Shown: positions 9,826 to 18,889 of the stretch, piece after piece
How positions within the stretch are numbered: position 1 is the stretch's first letter
Layout of the letters: the number at the start of each line of letters is the position of its first letter
NCBI GenBank assembly: GCA_014376805.1
Contig: JACMQU010000031.1
Location: 41,550 to 105,549, forward strand
Length of the DNA stretch: 64,000 nt
Direction of reading: 5' to 3'
Origin: Bacteroidia bacterium
GTDB lineage: Bacteria; Bacteroidota; Bacteroidia; UKL13-3
Made by a program: the position numbers and the translations under genes
Notes under the pieces: generated by a model
Told to the model about the DNA's origin: nothing
The model's database searches: none
The model's input: only the letters and a program-made list of their open reading frames with translations

Positions 9826-10371
9826 ATGGGAACTAAGTCTAAAACATATTTGATTGAATTCAATAAGTTAAAATTTGGACATAATGAATTTTCTTTTTTA
9901 TTGGATGATAAATTTCTGGCTGATTTTGAATATTCGCCTTATGATAAGGCAAATATAAAAGTTGATTTGAAACTAATTAAAGCGGAAACTTTATATGATT
10001 TAAAATTTGAATTTAAAGGGAATGTTAGCGTAGTTTGCGATACCTGTGCTGAAGATATTGATTTGCCTATAGAAGAAAAATTTGGATTATTAATTAAACT
10101 AAGCGAGGTAAATAATTTTGATGACAGTGAAATTATTTATATAGCCAGGGCTGAGATAGAATTTGATTTGAAGCAATACCTTTATGAAAGTTTATTGCTT
10201 GCTGTTCCACAAAGAAAAGGTTGTGAAGAATTGCCTGAACCAAAACCCTGTAATGTGGAAGTATTAAAAAAACTTTCACATGATGAAAAATTTGAAGATA
10301 CTGAAACTAGCAGTGAAGACCACGAAAATGAAGATCCACGCTGGAATAAATTAAAAGACTTGTTAAACTAA
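9826..10371 (+). CDS. DUF177/YceD family protein, 23S rRNA accumulation factor
   Basis: Small acidic DUF177 (YceD) protein. The family signature is visible: VVCDTCAEDIDLPIEEKFGLLI, followed by the DLKQYLYESLLLAVPQRKGC segment and a second Cys (CNVEV). The family is linked in E. coli and plants to accumulation of the large-subunit rRNA, and its place directly before rpmF (L32) is the classical arrangement. The track starts at TTG 9811. I use ATG 9826, giving 181 aa that begin MGTKSKTYLIEF, because a TATCTTTG promoter element covers the upstream codon; ATG 9814 remains possible. With this promoter the mRNA leader would be very short. The C-terminal tail is acidic and probably disordered (TETSSEDHENEDPRW). 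Confidence 0.85.
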   Translation: MGTKSKTYLIEFNKLKFGHNEFSFLLDDKFLADFEYSPYDKANIKVDLKLIKAETLYDLKFEFKGNVSVVCDTCAEDIDLPIEEKFGLLIKLSEVNNFDDSEIIYIARAEIEFDLKQYLYESLLLAVPQRKGCEELPEPKPCNVEVLKKLSHDEKFEDTETSSEDHENEDPRWNKLKDLLN

Positions 10372-10392
10372 ATTTAAAAGGAGAAGAATAAA

Positions 10393-10578
10393 ATGCCACA
10401 TCCAAAGAGGAAAATCTCTAACTCAAGACGCGATAAGCGCAGAACACATTACAAAGGAGCAGTACCTACCTTATCAGTAGATCCAACTTCCGGCGAAACA
10501 CATTTGCGCCACCGTGTTACCGCAAATGGTTATTACAAAGGCAAATTGGCCTTTCCTGATATGAAAAAAGACATTTAA
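10393..10578 (+). CDS. rpmF: 50S ribosomal protein L32
   Basis: 61-aa basic protein with the bL32 start [21 protein letters not shown] and the central [15 protein letters not shown]. It is the form without the zinc-binding cysteines, since no CxxC is present. An AAAAGGAGAAG stretch just upstream resembles a Shine-Dalgarno site, which is less common in this phylum. It sits 21 bp after the yceD-like gene and 33 bp before plsX, the conserved ribosome/lipid gene order. Confidence 0.96.
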   Translation: MPHPKRKISNSRRDKRRTHYKGAVPTLSVDPTSGETHLRHRVTANGYYKGKLAFPDMKKDI

Positions 10579-10611
10579 CGGGTTGCTTGTAATAAGCAAA
10601 TTTTCCACTAA

Positions 10612-11571
10612 ATGAAAATCGGTTTTGATATTATGGGGGGCGATTATGCTCCAAAAGAAGCTATTGAAGGTGCAATTATTGCTCAAAAAGAACTTGGGGA
10701 TTCTGCGCGTATAGTTTTAATTGGAGATAAAGACCTTGCAGTTAAGCATTTAACTATAGGCGGAGGCAATATAGATGAATTTGATATTGTTCATGCTTCG
10801 CAGATTATTGGTATGGGAGAACATCCAACCAAAGCCATTTCTCAAAAAAGAGATTCGAGTATTTCTGTAGGCTTTGGTTTGTTAGCAAATAAGAAGATCG
10901 AAGCTTTTGTAAGTGCCGGTAATACTGGTGCAATGCTTGTAGGTTCTATGTTTTCTGTAAAACCTATTGAAGGTGTAATAAGACCCTGCATAACAGCTAT
11001 TGTGCCTAAAGCTAAAGGTGGAATAGGTATAATCCTCGATGTAGGCGCAAATGCTGATTGTAAACCGGATGTACTTTACCAGTTTGCTATTTTAGGTTCA
11101 TTAATGATGAAACATGTATATGGTATGTCTGATCCTAAAGTTGGGTTGTTAAGTATTGGAGAAGAGAAAGAAAAAGGGAATTTAGTTACTATAGCCGCAC
11201 ATCATATTATGGAAGATTCAAATCTTTTCCATTTTATTGGCAACGTGGAAGGCAGAGATTTGATCTCTGATAAAGTGGATGTTGTTGTTTGTGAGGGTTT
11301 TACAGGCAATGTTGTTCTAAAAGCTTTAGAATCCATGTACTTTGTAATGAAAAAACGCGGAATTAATGATGAATATTTGGAAAGTTTTAATTACGAAAAT
11401 TATGGTGGCACTCCAATTTTAGGAGTAAATGCTCCGGTAATTATCGGACATGGAATATCAAATGCTAAAGCGTTTAAAAATATGATACTTTCTGCCCGGG
11501 ATGTTGTTAACTCCAATCTAGTTACTATTATTCACGATGCATTTCAAAATATTGTACCACCAGCACAATAA
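10612..11571 (+). CDS. plsX: Phosphate acyltransferase PlsX
   Basis: PlsX makes acyl-phosphate from acyl-ACP, the first step of the PlsX/PlsY route to phosphatidic acid. The 319-aa protein begins MKIGFDIMGGDYAPKEAIEG and contains EAFVSAGNTGAMLVGSMF, ILDVGANADCKPDVLYQFA and VCEGFTGNVVLKALE, all conserved in the family. It is a peripheral membrane enzyme. It is 33 bp after rpmF and only 3 bp before fabH, so co-transcription is very likely. Confidence 0.96.
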   Translation: MKIGFDIMGGDYAPKEAIEGAIIAQKELGDSARIVLIGDKDLAVKHLTIGGGNIDEFDIVHASQIIGMGEHPTKAISQKRDSSISVGFGLLANKKIEAFVSAGNTGAMLVGSMFSVKPIEGVIRPCITAIVPKAKGGIGIILDVGANADCKPDVLYQFAILGSLMMKHVYGMSDPKVGLLSIGEEKEKGNLVTIAAHHIMEDSNLFHFIGNVEGRDLISDKVDVVVCEGFTGNVVLKALESMYFVMKKRGINDEYLESFNYENYGGTPILGVNAPVIIGHGISNAKAFKNMILSARDVVNSNLVTIIHDAFQNIVPPAQ

Positions 11572-11574
11572 ATA

Positions 11575-12582
11575 ATGAATAAAATTACTGCCGCCATTAC
11601 TGCCGTTAACGGTTATGTTCCCCCAGGTATTTTAACCAATAAAGATCTTGAAAAGTTGGTTGATACCACTGATGAATGGATAGTAAGCCGCACCGGAATT
11701 AAACAAAGACATATTTTAAGAGATCCCGCACTTGCAACTTCTGATATGGCCGTTGAAGCAGTTAATGGATTGTTAAAAAAACGTGGCATTGAAGCCAACG
11801 ATCTCGATCTTATTATTTTTGGAACAGTAACGGGAGACCTTGTATTTCCTTCTACAGCTTGTATATTGGCTGATAAGATAGGTGCCAAGAATGCTTTTGC
11901 TTATGATCTAAGTGCCGCTTGTTCTGGTTTTCTTTTTTCACTTGAAACAGGTGCGCGTTTTATTGAATGTGGTAAATACAAAAAAGTATTGGTGGTTGGT
12001 GGCGATAAAATGTCGGCAATTATTGATTACACAGATAGAAATACCTGTATTATTTTCGGAGATGGTTGTGGTTGCGTTTTACTTGAACCCAATACAGAAG
12101 GATATGGTGTAATTGATTCCATCCTTAAAGTTGATGGGTCAGGGCGACATTTTCTTCATCAGAAAGCCGGCGGATCCTTAAGGCCGCCTTCACATGAGAC
12201 TATTAATGCTAAAGAACACGCTGTTTATCAGGATGGCAAAACAGTTTTTAAATTTGCTGTAAAGGGTATGGCAGATGTTTCCGCTAAAATCATGGAACGC
12301 AATCATTTACTTCCAGCTGATGTAGCGTGGCTGGTTCCTCACCAGGCCAATTTAAGAATAATTGATGCCACTGCAGAACGTATGGGCATCCCAAAAGAAA
12401 AAGTAATGATTAATATTGACCATTTTGGCAATACTACAAATGGAACATTGCCACTGTGTTTGTGGGAATGGGAAAATAAATTAAAAAAAGGAGATAACCT
12501 TGTATTAGCAGCATTTGGTGGAGGTTTTACCTGGGGTGCTATTTATCTGAAATGGGCCTATGACAGTCCTTCTGCTGTATAA
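11575..12582 (+). CDS. fabH: Beta-ketoacyl-ACP synthase III
   Basis: Condenses acetyl-CoA (or branched acyl-CoA) with malonyl-ACP to start fatty acid synthesis. The Cys-His-Asn triad is visible: Cys at about residue 116 in DLSAACSGFLF, His in LVPHQANLRI, Asn in IDHFGNTTNGTLPL. The last motif reads GNTTNGT rather than the GNTSAAS of E. coli. 335 aa, full length. It follows plsX by 3 bp. A possible terminator overlapping the accB promoter lies just downstream, so accB/accC may be transcribed separately. Confidence 0.95.
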   Translation: MNKITAAITAVNGYVPPGILTNKDLEKLVDTTDEWIVSRTGIKQRHILRDPALATSDMAVEAVNGLLKKRGIEANDLDLIIFGTVTGDLVFPSTACILADKIGAKNAFAYDLSAACSGFLFSLETGARFIECGKYKKVLVVGGDKMSAIIDYTDRNTCIIFGDGCGCVLLEPNTEGYGVIDSILKVDGSGRHFLHQKAGGSLRPPSHETINAKEHAVYQDGKTVFKFAVKGMADVSAKIMERNHLLPADVAWLVPHQANLRIIDATAERMGIPKEKVMINIDHFGNTTNGTLPLCLWEWENKLKKGDNLVLAAFGGGFTWGAIYLKWAYDSPSAV

Positions 12583-12586
12583 TTAT

Positions 12587-12626
12587 TGCCAATTTTCAAA
12601 AAGACCTTTGGCATTTCGTTTTTTTA
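12587..12626 (+). terminator. Possible weak intrinsic terminator after fabH
   Basis: TGCCAA (12587-12592) can pair with TTGGCA (12608-12613) across a 15-nt loop, followed by TTTCGTTTTTTT. The stem is only 6 bp, so this is tentative. The right arm contains most of the -33 TTTG of the next promoter. Confidence 0.35.
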
Positions 12627-12636
12627 AATAATTTTG
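12607..12636 (+). promoter_or_regulatory. Promoter of accB with both -33 and -7 elements
   Basis: TTTG (12607-12610), an 18-bp spacer and TAATTTTG (12629-12636) form a full match to the Bacteroidota TTTG/TAnnTTTG promoter. The accB ATG follows 22 bp downstream. Confidence 0.65.
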
Positions 12637-12658
12637 AGTTTCGTTATAAAAATAAGTT

Positions 12659-13144
12659 ATGGAATTAAAAGAGATTAAAGAACTAATAAAATTAGTGTCT
12701 GAAGCAGGTGTTTCAGAAGTAGATGTTGAACGTGGTGATTTTAAAATTTCCATTAAAAAAAATGATGGTAAAACAACTGTTTTGCAATCTCAGGCTCCTG
12801 TTATTCCACAACCTCCATCAGAATATTCGGCACCGGCATCAGATGCATTTTTATCAGAAAAGTTGGAAAGTTTATCTAGCAAAACAGATACGGTTTCAGG
12901 AAATTTTATTACCATTAAGTCACCAATGATCGGCACTTATTATAAGTCTCTTTCACCAGATAAACCTGGTTTTGTACAGATTGGCGATGAAATTAAACCC
13001 GGAAAAGTGCTTTGTATTGTTGAAGCAATGAAGTTATTTAATGAAATTGAGTCTGAAATTTCTGGACGAATTGTAAAAATACTCGTTGAAAATGCTTCTC
13101 CTATAGAATATGACCAGCCTTTATTTTTGGTTGAACCCATGTAA
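12659..13144 (+). CDS. accB: Acetyl-CoA carboxylase biotin carboxyl carrier protein
   Basis: BCCP carries the biotin that is carboxylated by AccC and then handed to the carboxyltransferase to form malonyl-CoA. The 161-aa protein has an N-terminal helical piece (MELKEIKELIKLVSEAG), a flexible Pro/Ser/Ala-rich linker at about 45-80, and a C-terminal biotinyl domain with the lysine in IVEAMKLFNEIE. The domain continues to the conserved end (EYDQPLFLVEP). It has its own promoter match and is followed by accC after 63 bp, as in most bacteria. Confidence 0.96.
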   Translation: MELKEIKELIKLVSEAGVSEVDVERGDFKISIKKNDGKTTVLQSQAPVIPQPPSEYSAPASDAFLSEKLESLSSKTDTVSGNFITIKSPMIGTYYKSLSPDKPGFVQIGDEIKPGKVLCIVEAMKLFNEIESEISGRIVKILVENASPIEYDQPLFLVEPM

Positions 13145-13207
13145 AATCAATAAAGAATAATATTTTCTGTTATTCAAAAGTGATATTATAAAATTTAATG
13201 ACACAAC

Positions 13208-14554
13208 ATGTTTAAAAAAATACTTATTGCCAATAGAGGTGAAATAGCATTACGTGTTATCCGCACCGCCCGCGAAATGGGCATTAAAACAGTTGCAGTT
13301 TATTCTACTGCAGATAAAGATAGTTTACATGTGCGCTTTGCCGATGAAGCTGTATGTATAGGCCCGCCGCCTTCTACTTTATCTTATTTGAGCATAACTA
13401 ATATAATGGCCGCAGCAGAAATAACCAATGCCGATGCCATTCATCCCGGTTATGGTTTCCTTTCAGAAAATGCTAAATTCTCACAGGTTTGCCGTGATCA
13501 TGGAATTAAATTTATTGGTGCCTCTCCCGAAATGATTAATTCTATGGGCGATAAAGCAAGTGCCAAAGATACCATGAAAAAAGCCGGAGTGCCAATTATT
13601 CCAGGTTCTGATGGCTTATTAAGCGGCTTTGAGGAAGGGATTAAATTAGCTGAGGAAATTGGATATCCGGTAATTATTAAAGCTACAGCTGGAGGTGGCG
13701 GACGCGGTATGCGTGTGATCTGGAAAACAGAAGATTTTGAAAAGAACTGGGATAGTGCCAGACAAGAATCTGCTGCAGCTTTCGGTAATGATGGTATGTA
13801 TTTGGAAAAATATGTGGAAGACCCTCGCCATATTGAAATTCAGTTAGCTGGCGATCAGTATGGTAAAGTTTGCCATTTGTCTGAACGCGATTGTTCTATT
13901 CAACGTCGTCATCAAAAACTGGTTGAAGAAAGTCCATCTCCTTTTATGACAAATGAACTTAGAGATAAAATGGGTGCAGCAGCTATTGCCGGCGCTTCTG
14001 CAATTAATTATGAAGGATTAGGTACAATAGAATTTTTAGTTGATAAGCACCGTAACTTTTACTTTATGGAAATGAATACCAGAATACAGGTAGAGCACCC
14101 CGTTACTGAAGAAGTTATAAATTTCGACCTGGTAAAAGAACAAATTTTAATAGCTGCCGGAGTTCCAATTAGTGGAAGAAACTATTATCCACTAAGGCAC
14201 TCCATTGAAGTACGAATCAATGCCGAAGATCCATATAATAACTTCAGACCAACACCAGGCAAAATCGAATATCTTCATAAACCCGGTGGCCATGGCGTAA
14301 GAGTTGATACCCATATTTATGCTGGCTATACTATACCAAGTAATTATGATAGTATGATCGCAAAAATGATCGTAAGTGCACAAACCCGTGAAGAGGCTAT
14401 TATTAAAATGGAGAGAGCATTAGGAGAATTTATCATCGAAGGACCGGGTTTAAAAACTACCATACCACTTCAGATAAAATTGATGCAGAATGAAGACTTT
14501 AAAAAAGGAAATTTTACAACTTCTTTCATGAATACTTTTGATATCAATAAATAA
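13208..14554 (+). CDS. accC: Acetyl-CoA carboxylase, biotin carboxylase subunit
   Basis: ATP-dependent carboxylation of BCCP-biotin. 448 aa, the expected size. The ATP-grasp fold is plain: start [19 protein letters not shown], the glycine loop [43 protein letters not shown], and the catalytic region [16 protein letters not shown]. It lies downstream of accB and is followed 14 bp later by a small membrane protein gene, which may be the end of the same transcript. Confidence 0.97.
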   Translation: MFKKILIANRGEIALRVIRTAREMGIKTVAVYSTADKDSLHVRFADEAVCIGPPPSTLSYLSITNIMAAAEITNADAIHPGYGFLSENAKFSQVCRDHGIKFIGASPEMINSMGDKASAKDTMKKAGVPIIPGSDGLLSGFEEGIKLAEEIGYPVIIKATAGGGGRGMRVIWKTEDFEKNWDSARQESAAAFGNDGMYLEKYVEDPRHIEIQLAGDQYGKVCHLSERDCSIQRRHQKLVEESPSPFMTNELRDKMGAAAIAGASAINYEGLGTIEFLVDKHRNFYFMEMNTRIQVEHPVTEEVINFDLVKEQILIAAGVPISGRNYYPLRHSIEVRINAEDPYNNFRPTPGKIEYLHKPGGHGVRVDTHIYAGYTIPSNYDSMIAKMIVSAQTREEAIIKMERALGEFIIEGPGLKTTIPLQIKLMQNEDFKKGNFTTSFMNTFDINK

Positions 14555-14568
14555 AGTTTATAAATTTC

Positions 14569-14796
14569 ATGCTTGAATTCCTGATTTTTCAAATAATATA
14601 TCCTCCGGTTGTTGGTTATTTAGCTACACAAAAAGGATATAAATACTGGACTTGGGCAGCCATCGGTTTTTTTGTACCGGTAATTTCAATCTTCATCTTG
14701 TTTGCCCTAAAAACCAAACCAATTATAATTAACCCAGAAGATAAAATACTGCAGGTAAACACAAGTAAAATACTCTTTAAACGAGAAATTATTTAG
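14569..14796 (+). CDS. Small membrane protein of unknown function
   Basis: 75 aa, family not recognised. Two hydrophobic segments are visible (about 2-18 and 28-48), the first ending before QKGYKYWTWAAIG and the second running through FFVPVISIFILFAL, then a short polar tail. Small two-helix inner-membrane proteins with this Trp/Gly-rich hinge are frequent in Bacteroidota. The gene begins 14 bp after accC on the same strand, which supports it being translated. No function can be given; chance ORF is less likely but not excluded. Confidence 0.55.
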   Translation: MLEFLIFQIIYPPVVGYLATQKGYKYWTWAAIGFFVPVISIFILFALKTKPIIINPEDKILQVNTSKILFKREII

Positions 14797-15010
14797 TTCT
14801 TATTATGGCGTTTAATTAAACTTAAAGCAAAAATTATTTTTCAATCGGGTATTTTATATTGAACCATAACAATCAATAAAATTACTTTTTGCATTACATA
14901 TTAAGAGGCATTTCATTCTTATTTTTTCATACACAAAAGGTATTAAGAAAAACATATAGTTTAAGTATATAAGAAAATAAACAAAGGATGCTTATTTTCG
15001 CCTTATCTAT

Positions 15011-15565
15011 ATGAAATTACTTTTTATTTTATTATTGTTACTGCAGAGTTATACAAGGCCTGATCTTGAATCCGTTAAACTGCGGTCAATTGATGGGGAA
15101 TTTTGTTATATTGAAAATAATAAAAAACTAAAAGCCACCATCCTGTTTTTTGTAACACCAGAGTGTCCGTTATGCCAAAGCTATTCTCTAAATATTAAAC
15201 AACTCGCCAACCGGTATCAGAAAAAGGGTTACAGGTTTATAGCAATTATACCCGGTAAAACCATAAGCCCTGCACAGGTAATTAAATATAAAAGTGTATA
15301 TAATTTACAAAGTATTACATTTTATTTTGATCCATCATTTGAATTGGTTCACTTATTAAAAGCTACAGTTACCCCTCAGGTATTTGTATTGGATCAAACC
15401 GGAAACCTCTTATACAATGGCCAAATTGATAACTGGATTTATGAATTAGGTAAAAAAAGAAAAGTAATTACGGAACACAATTTAGAAAAAATTCTGTCAG
15501 ACATTGACCAGAATAGAAAAATTATTTTTCAAAAAACTAAAGTCCTGGGATGTTTTATTGAGTAA
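15011..15565 (+). CDS. Exported redoxin/thioredoxin-fold protein
   Basis: 184 aa with a short N-terminal hydrophobic export signal (MKLLFILLLLLQS). A thioredoxin-like redoxin domain follows with the active-site region FFVTPECPLCQSYSLNI, i.e. a CPLC motif on the first helix, and the cis-Pro region VTPQVFVLDQTGNLLYNGQ. This is the layout of AhpC/TSA-type periplasmic redoxins. It lies 3 bp before a cytochrome c/PHM-like gene; in some other bacteria, to my knowledge, redoxin, cytochrome c and PHM-like domains occur in one chain, so the two proteins probably work together. A near-consensus TATTTTCG lies about 10 bp before the start. Confidence 0.82.
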   Translation: MKLLFILLLLLQSYTRPDLESVKLRSIDGEFCYIENNKKLKATILFFVTPECPLCQSYSLNIKQLANRYQKKGYRFIAIIPGKTISPAQVIKYKSVYNLQSITFYFDPSFELVHLLKATVTPQVFVLDQTGNLLYNGQIDNWIYELGKKRKVITEHNLEKILSDIDQNRKIIFQKTKVLGCFIE

Positions 15566-15568
15566 TAA

Positions 15569-16960
15569 ATGAATAATCTATTTAAGTTTACTAAACATTC
15601 TTTATTTATTATTTCCTGCTTGTTCTGGATGGTCATTTCATGTAGGCAGAATGAACAAAAAAAAAGTACAATAGAACCAGTTTTGTTTGCCGAAAACATA
15701 GCCCCGATTATTTTTAAAAATTGTAGCAAATGTCATTTAGATGGAGAGGCCGCTCCATTTTCCCTATTAACGTATAATGACATTGCCCCTAAAGCTAAAT
15801 TAATTGAATATGTAATTTCCCATAAGATAATGCCTCCATGGCCGGCCGATGCAGATTATACGCACTTTGCCAATGAAACAGTTTTAAGCGGAGAAGAAAT
15901 TGAACTGATAAGAAAATGGATTACAGATGGCTTATTACCCGGAGATACCGCTCACCTGAAAAGCAATGAACAAATAAAAAAAGTACTGAATTTAGGAAAG
16001 CCGGATCTGATTGTAAAATCACCTCAACCTTTTAAAGTTTCAGGTAATAATCAGGATCTTTTTCTAGTGGTAAAGATGCCTTATGAGATCCCAAAAGATA
16101 CATTTGTAAGAGCTATAGAATTCGTTCCCGGAAATAAGCGACTGGTACATCACATGAATGCACATTTATTGCAATATGATCCCACAAAAAAATCAAATTT
16201 GTTTGATGGTAAATATTGGGTTAACCAAAATCAATCTAATAGTCAGTTAGTACACAAAGAATTAAACCTAATGCAGGATGATGACACTTACCCGCCAATG
16301 ACACCAAGTGTTTGCAATTATTTACCCGGTGCTCAATTTAGTTTTTATCCTAAAGAAATAGGCGGCTATCCTATTTCCAGAAAAGGTGCATTTTATTTAA
16401 ACGATTTGCATTTTGGACCTACGCCTTTTGATGCACTTGATTCTTCTTATTTTAAGGTTTATTACAATGCAACACCTCCTAAACGGCCCGTATCAGAGTT
16501 TCAGATAGGAACCTTAGGAATTACCCCTGTTGAACCAACTTTAATTATACCTGCAAACGAAAAGAAAACCTTCCATATAAAGTTCAATGTTCCTCAGGAT
16601 ATTTCTGTAATAAGCATTATACCTCATATGCATTTAATAGGTAAAACGTATTGGGCTTATGCCATAAAACCTGGCGGCGATACAATCAGGCTTATCCGAA
16701 TTCCTCAATGGGATTTCAGATGGCAATATTTTTATCAGCCTAAAACATTGTTAAAAATACCTATGGGCAGCACTATTTATGTTGAAGGTACTTATGATAA
16801 TACAACTGCAAACCCGGAAAACCCTTTTAACCCACCAAGGCTTATTAGAGAACGAAATGGTAGCATGCGTACCACGGATGAAATGTTTCAACTGATTATA
16901 ACTTATGTACCATATAAAAAAGGGGATGAAGCTATAAGTCTTGAAAACATAGAACCATAA
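15569..16960 (+). CDS. Lipoprotein with cytochrome c domain and PHM-like copper monooxygenase domain
   Basis: 463 aa. A lipoprotein signal ends at Cys 25 (WMVISC). A short cytochrome c domain follows with haem motif CSKCH at 52-56 and a likely Met ligand in KIMPPWPAD. The rest resembles the copper type II ascorbate-dependent monooxygenase (PHM) fold. Putative CuH ligands are HH in RLVHHMNAH and His in NDLHFGPT; putative CuM ligands are HMH in IIPHMHLIG and Met in RTTDEMFQL. All six copper positions therefore appear kept. In the family this fold hydroxylates C-H bonds with two coppers. The fused haem domain may be the electron donor (inference). The substrate is unknown. Confidence 0.82.
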   Translation: MNNLFKFTKHSLFIISCLFWMVISCRQNEQKKSTIEPVLFAENIAPIIFKNCSKCHLDGEAAPFSLLTYNDIAPKAKLIEYVISHKIMPPWPADADYTHFANETVLSGEEIELIRKWITDGLLPGDTAHLKSNEQIKKVLNLGKPDLIVKSPQPFKVSGNNQDLFLVVKMPYEIPKDTFVRAIEFVPGNKRLVHHMNAHLLQYDPTKKSNLFDGKYWVNQNQSNSQLVHKELNLMQDDDTYPPMTPSVCNYLPGAQFSFYPKEIGGYPISRKGAFYLNDLHFGPTPFDALDSSYFKVYYNATPPKRPVSEFQIGTLGITPVEPTLIIPANEKKTFHIKFNVPQDISVISIIPHMHLIGKTYWAYAIKPGGDTIRLIRIPQWDFRWQYFYQPKTLLKIPMGSTIYVEGTYDNTTANPENPFNPPRLIRERNGSMRTTDEMFQLIITYVPYKKGDEAISLENIEP

Positions 16961-17046
16961 TGGTATTCATTAATGCTTATCGTTTTTAACTATTATAAGT
17001 GAGGTTATGTCAATAAATTTTTGATTAAAACATAAGATCATTTTTT

Positions 17047-18111
17047 TTAAAACATCCTCAACTGGCCATTATCAGTGCGTTTAAAAGCACTATAATTATA
17101 TTCAGGGATTATGCAATCCTTTAAATATTTCTTTTTTGCCTGAGCTATTAACTGATGAATGCTCTCTGCCAGCTTGCCATCCCCTTTCATTCTTCTCCCC
17201 CACTCACTGTCATTAACTTTACCACCATGCAATTGCTTAATTTGAGAGATGATTTTTTGCCTGCTATCAGGATAATTTTTTTCTAACCAATCCTCAAATA
17301 TATCCTTAATAGAACTATTTAAACGTAACACCGTATAACCCGCAAACAAAGCACCATGCGCTGCCGCCGCTTTTATTACCTGTGGTGTATCATAATTATT
17401 TAAACCCGGTATTACAGGGCCAGCCATAATACCGCATGGAATGCCCATCAGCGTAAGTTTTTCTATTGTTTTTAAACGCGCCTTATAAGTAGCAGTGCGT
17501 GGCTCGAGTTTTAACCGTAAATCTTCTCTCAAAGAAGTGATAGTAAACATAACCCTGACAAGATTTTTTTTCGCCATTTCCTGCAAAAGATCAGCATCTC
17601 TATATACCAGACTATTTTTAGTAAGTATACCAATGGGATTACCATACTCCATGCAAACTTCAATTAAACTGCGTGTTATTTTATACTTTCTTTCCAATGG
17701 CTGGTAACAATCGGTATTTCCTGAAAAAGAAATAACCTGTGGTTGCCATTTATCTTTGTCAAAAACTTTTCTTAACAACTCTGCCGCATTTCTTTTGATC
17801 ACAATTTTTGTTTCAAAATCAAGTCCTGCACTAAAACCCCAGTATTGATGAGAGTTTCTGGCATAACAATAAACACATCCATGCTCGCAACCCTGATAAG
17901 GGTTAATGGAATACATCATCCCCACATCCGGACTATCAACTTTATTTAAGATACTTTTAGGGGATTCAAAAAACTCCTTAGTAAGTTTATCACTTATCCA
18001 GTCTTCATCTAATCCTTCAACATGTTCCTGAACATAATTTTGACTGTTAAAAGGATTTGCAGTAAGAACCTGGGCACCTCTTCCTTTTATATATAAATTT
18101 GATGAGATCAT
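17047..18111 (-). CDS. PA0069-family radical SAM protein
   Basis: 354 aa. The radical SAM cluster motif CxxxCxxC is seen in NPYQGCEHGCVYCYARNSH, and the flanking region matches the PA0069/Rv2578c subfamily (KSILNKVDSPDVGMMYSINPYQGC, then SFSGNTDCYQPLERKYK). The SplB-like core continues through ILTKNSLVYRDADLLQEMA and a long C-terminal tail. The family uses SAM and a 4Fe-4S cluster for radical chemistry, but the substrate of this subfamily is unknown to me. It is convergent with the PHM-like gene. Confidence 0.9.
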   Translation of the reverse strand: MISSNLYIKGRGAQVLTANPFNSQNYVQEHVEGLDEDWISDKLTKEFFESPKSILNKVDSPDVGMMYSINPYQGCEHGCVYCYARNSHQYWGFSAGLDFETKIVIKRNAAELLRKVFDKDKWQPQVISFSGNTDCYQPLERKYKITRSLIEVCMEYGNPIGILTKNSLVYRDADLLQEMAKKNLVRVMFTITSLREDLRLKLEPRTATYKARLKTIEKLTLMGIPCGIMAGPVIPGLNNYDTPQVIKAAAAHGALFAGYTVLRLNSSIKDIFEDWLEKNYPDSRQKIISQIKQLHGGKVNDSEWGRRMKGDGKLAESIHQLIAQAKKKYLKDCIIPEYNYSAFKRTDNGQLRMF

Positions 18112-18277
18112 TGTATGATAACTAATTTAACAATTTTGTGAACCCCAAAATAAAAAATTAATTAAACTAAAAATGCTCCGAATTTTAGCAAAAAAAATCC
18201 GGTTTGTATTAACTTTTAAAAAAAGGTCTTTACAATCCGGATTTAAAATTTTTGAACGGTCTTAACCGCATTAGGCT

Positions 18278-18697
18278 TTAACAATATTCTTCAAAAGCCG
18301 CTTTTAAATTCTCAGCAATCATTTCAGCACTCTTGCCTTCTATCATGTGGCGTTCAACAAAATGAACCAGGTTACCATCTTTAAACAATGCAATAGCGGG
18401 TGATGAAGGAGGATAGGGTGCTGTAAACTCTCTTGCTTTAGCAACTGCATCTACTTCTTGTCCTGCAAAAACAGTTAATAATTCTGTAGGTTGTTTAAAA
18501 CCTGCGTTAACGGCTGCAATTACTCCCGGGCGGGCAGTACCAGCGGCACAGCCACAAACAGAATTAAATACCAATAACTGAGTTCCACTTGCATTTTGTA
18601 AAATAGATTCAACATCCGCAGCACTCATTAAAGATTTAAATCCTACATTTTCTAATTGTTGCCTCATTGGAGCAACTAACATTTCTGGATATGGCAT
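18278..18697 (-). CDS. Bacilliredoxin, BrxA/BrxB (YphP/YqiW) family
   Basis: 139 aa, family length. The redox site CGC lies in VFNSVCGCAAGTARPG, the hallmark of BrxA/BrxB, and the N-terminal PYPEMLVAPMRQQLENVGF and C-terminal HFVERHMIEGKSAEMIAENL also match. These thioredoxin-fold proteins remove bacillithiol from S-bacillithiolated proteins, which hints that the host makes bacillithiol. The gene is divergent from ahcY with a 192-bp spacer. Confidence 0.92.
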   Translation of the reverse strand: MPYPEMLVAPMRQQLENVGFKSLMSAADVESILQNASGTQLLVFNSVCGCAAGTARPGVIAAVNAGFKQPTELLTVFAGQEVDAVAKAREFTAPYPPSSPAIALFKDGNLVHFVERHMIEGKSAEMIAENLKAAFEEYC

Positions 18698-18855
18698 ATT
18701 TAATTTATAAGATTATTTTTATATAAAATGTTATACAAATCATTTGAATTTCAATAGTCGGGCCAATATCATAATATCCGTCCCTTTGTCAGTCAAACAC
18801 ACGAGATCAAATAAAGTTTATTCAAATTTTATTTTTAAAATCAGGTAGTTACACT

Positions 18856-18863
18856 TAATTTTG
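18856..18863 (+). promoter_or_regulatory. -7 element for ahcY
   Basis: TAATTTTG matches TAnnTTTG 26 bp before the ahcY start. A -33 TTTG at the right distance was not found. Confidence 0.55.
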
Positions 18864-18889
18864 CAGTCTAAATATTAAAACAAACTGTT

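Noticed and set aside
18195-18245. Paired AATCCGG motifs as a terminator
   Set aside because: The two copies are direct rather than inverted, so they cannot form the stem.
18698-18889. SAM or SAH riboswitch before ahcY
   Set aside because: No recognisable conserved core or strong stem in the spacer, only a promoter-like TAATTTTG.
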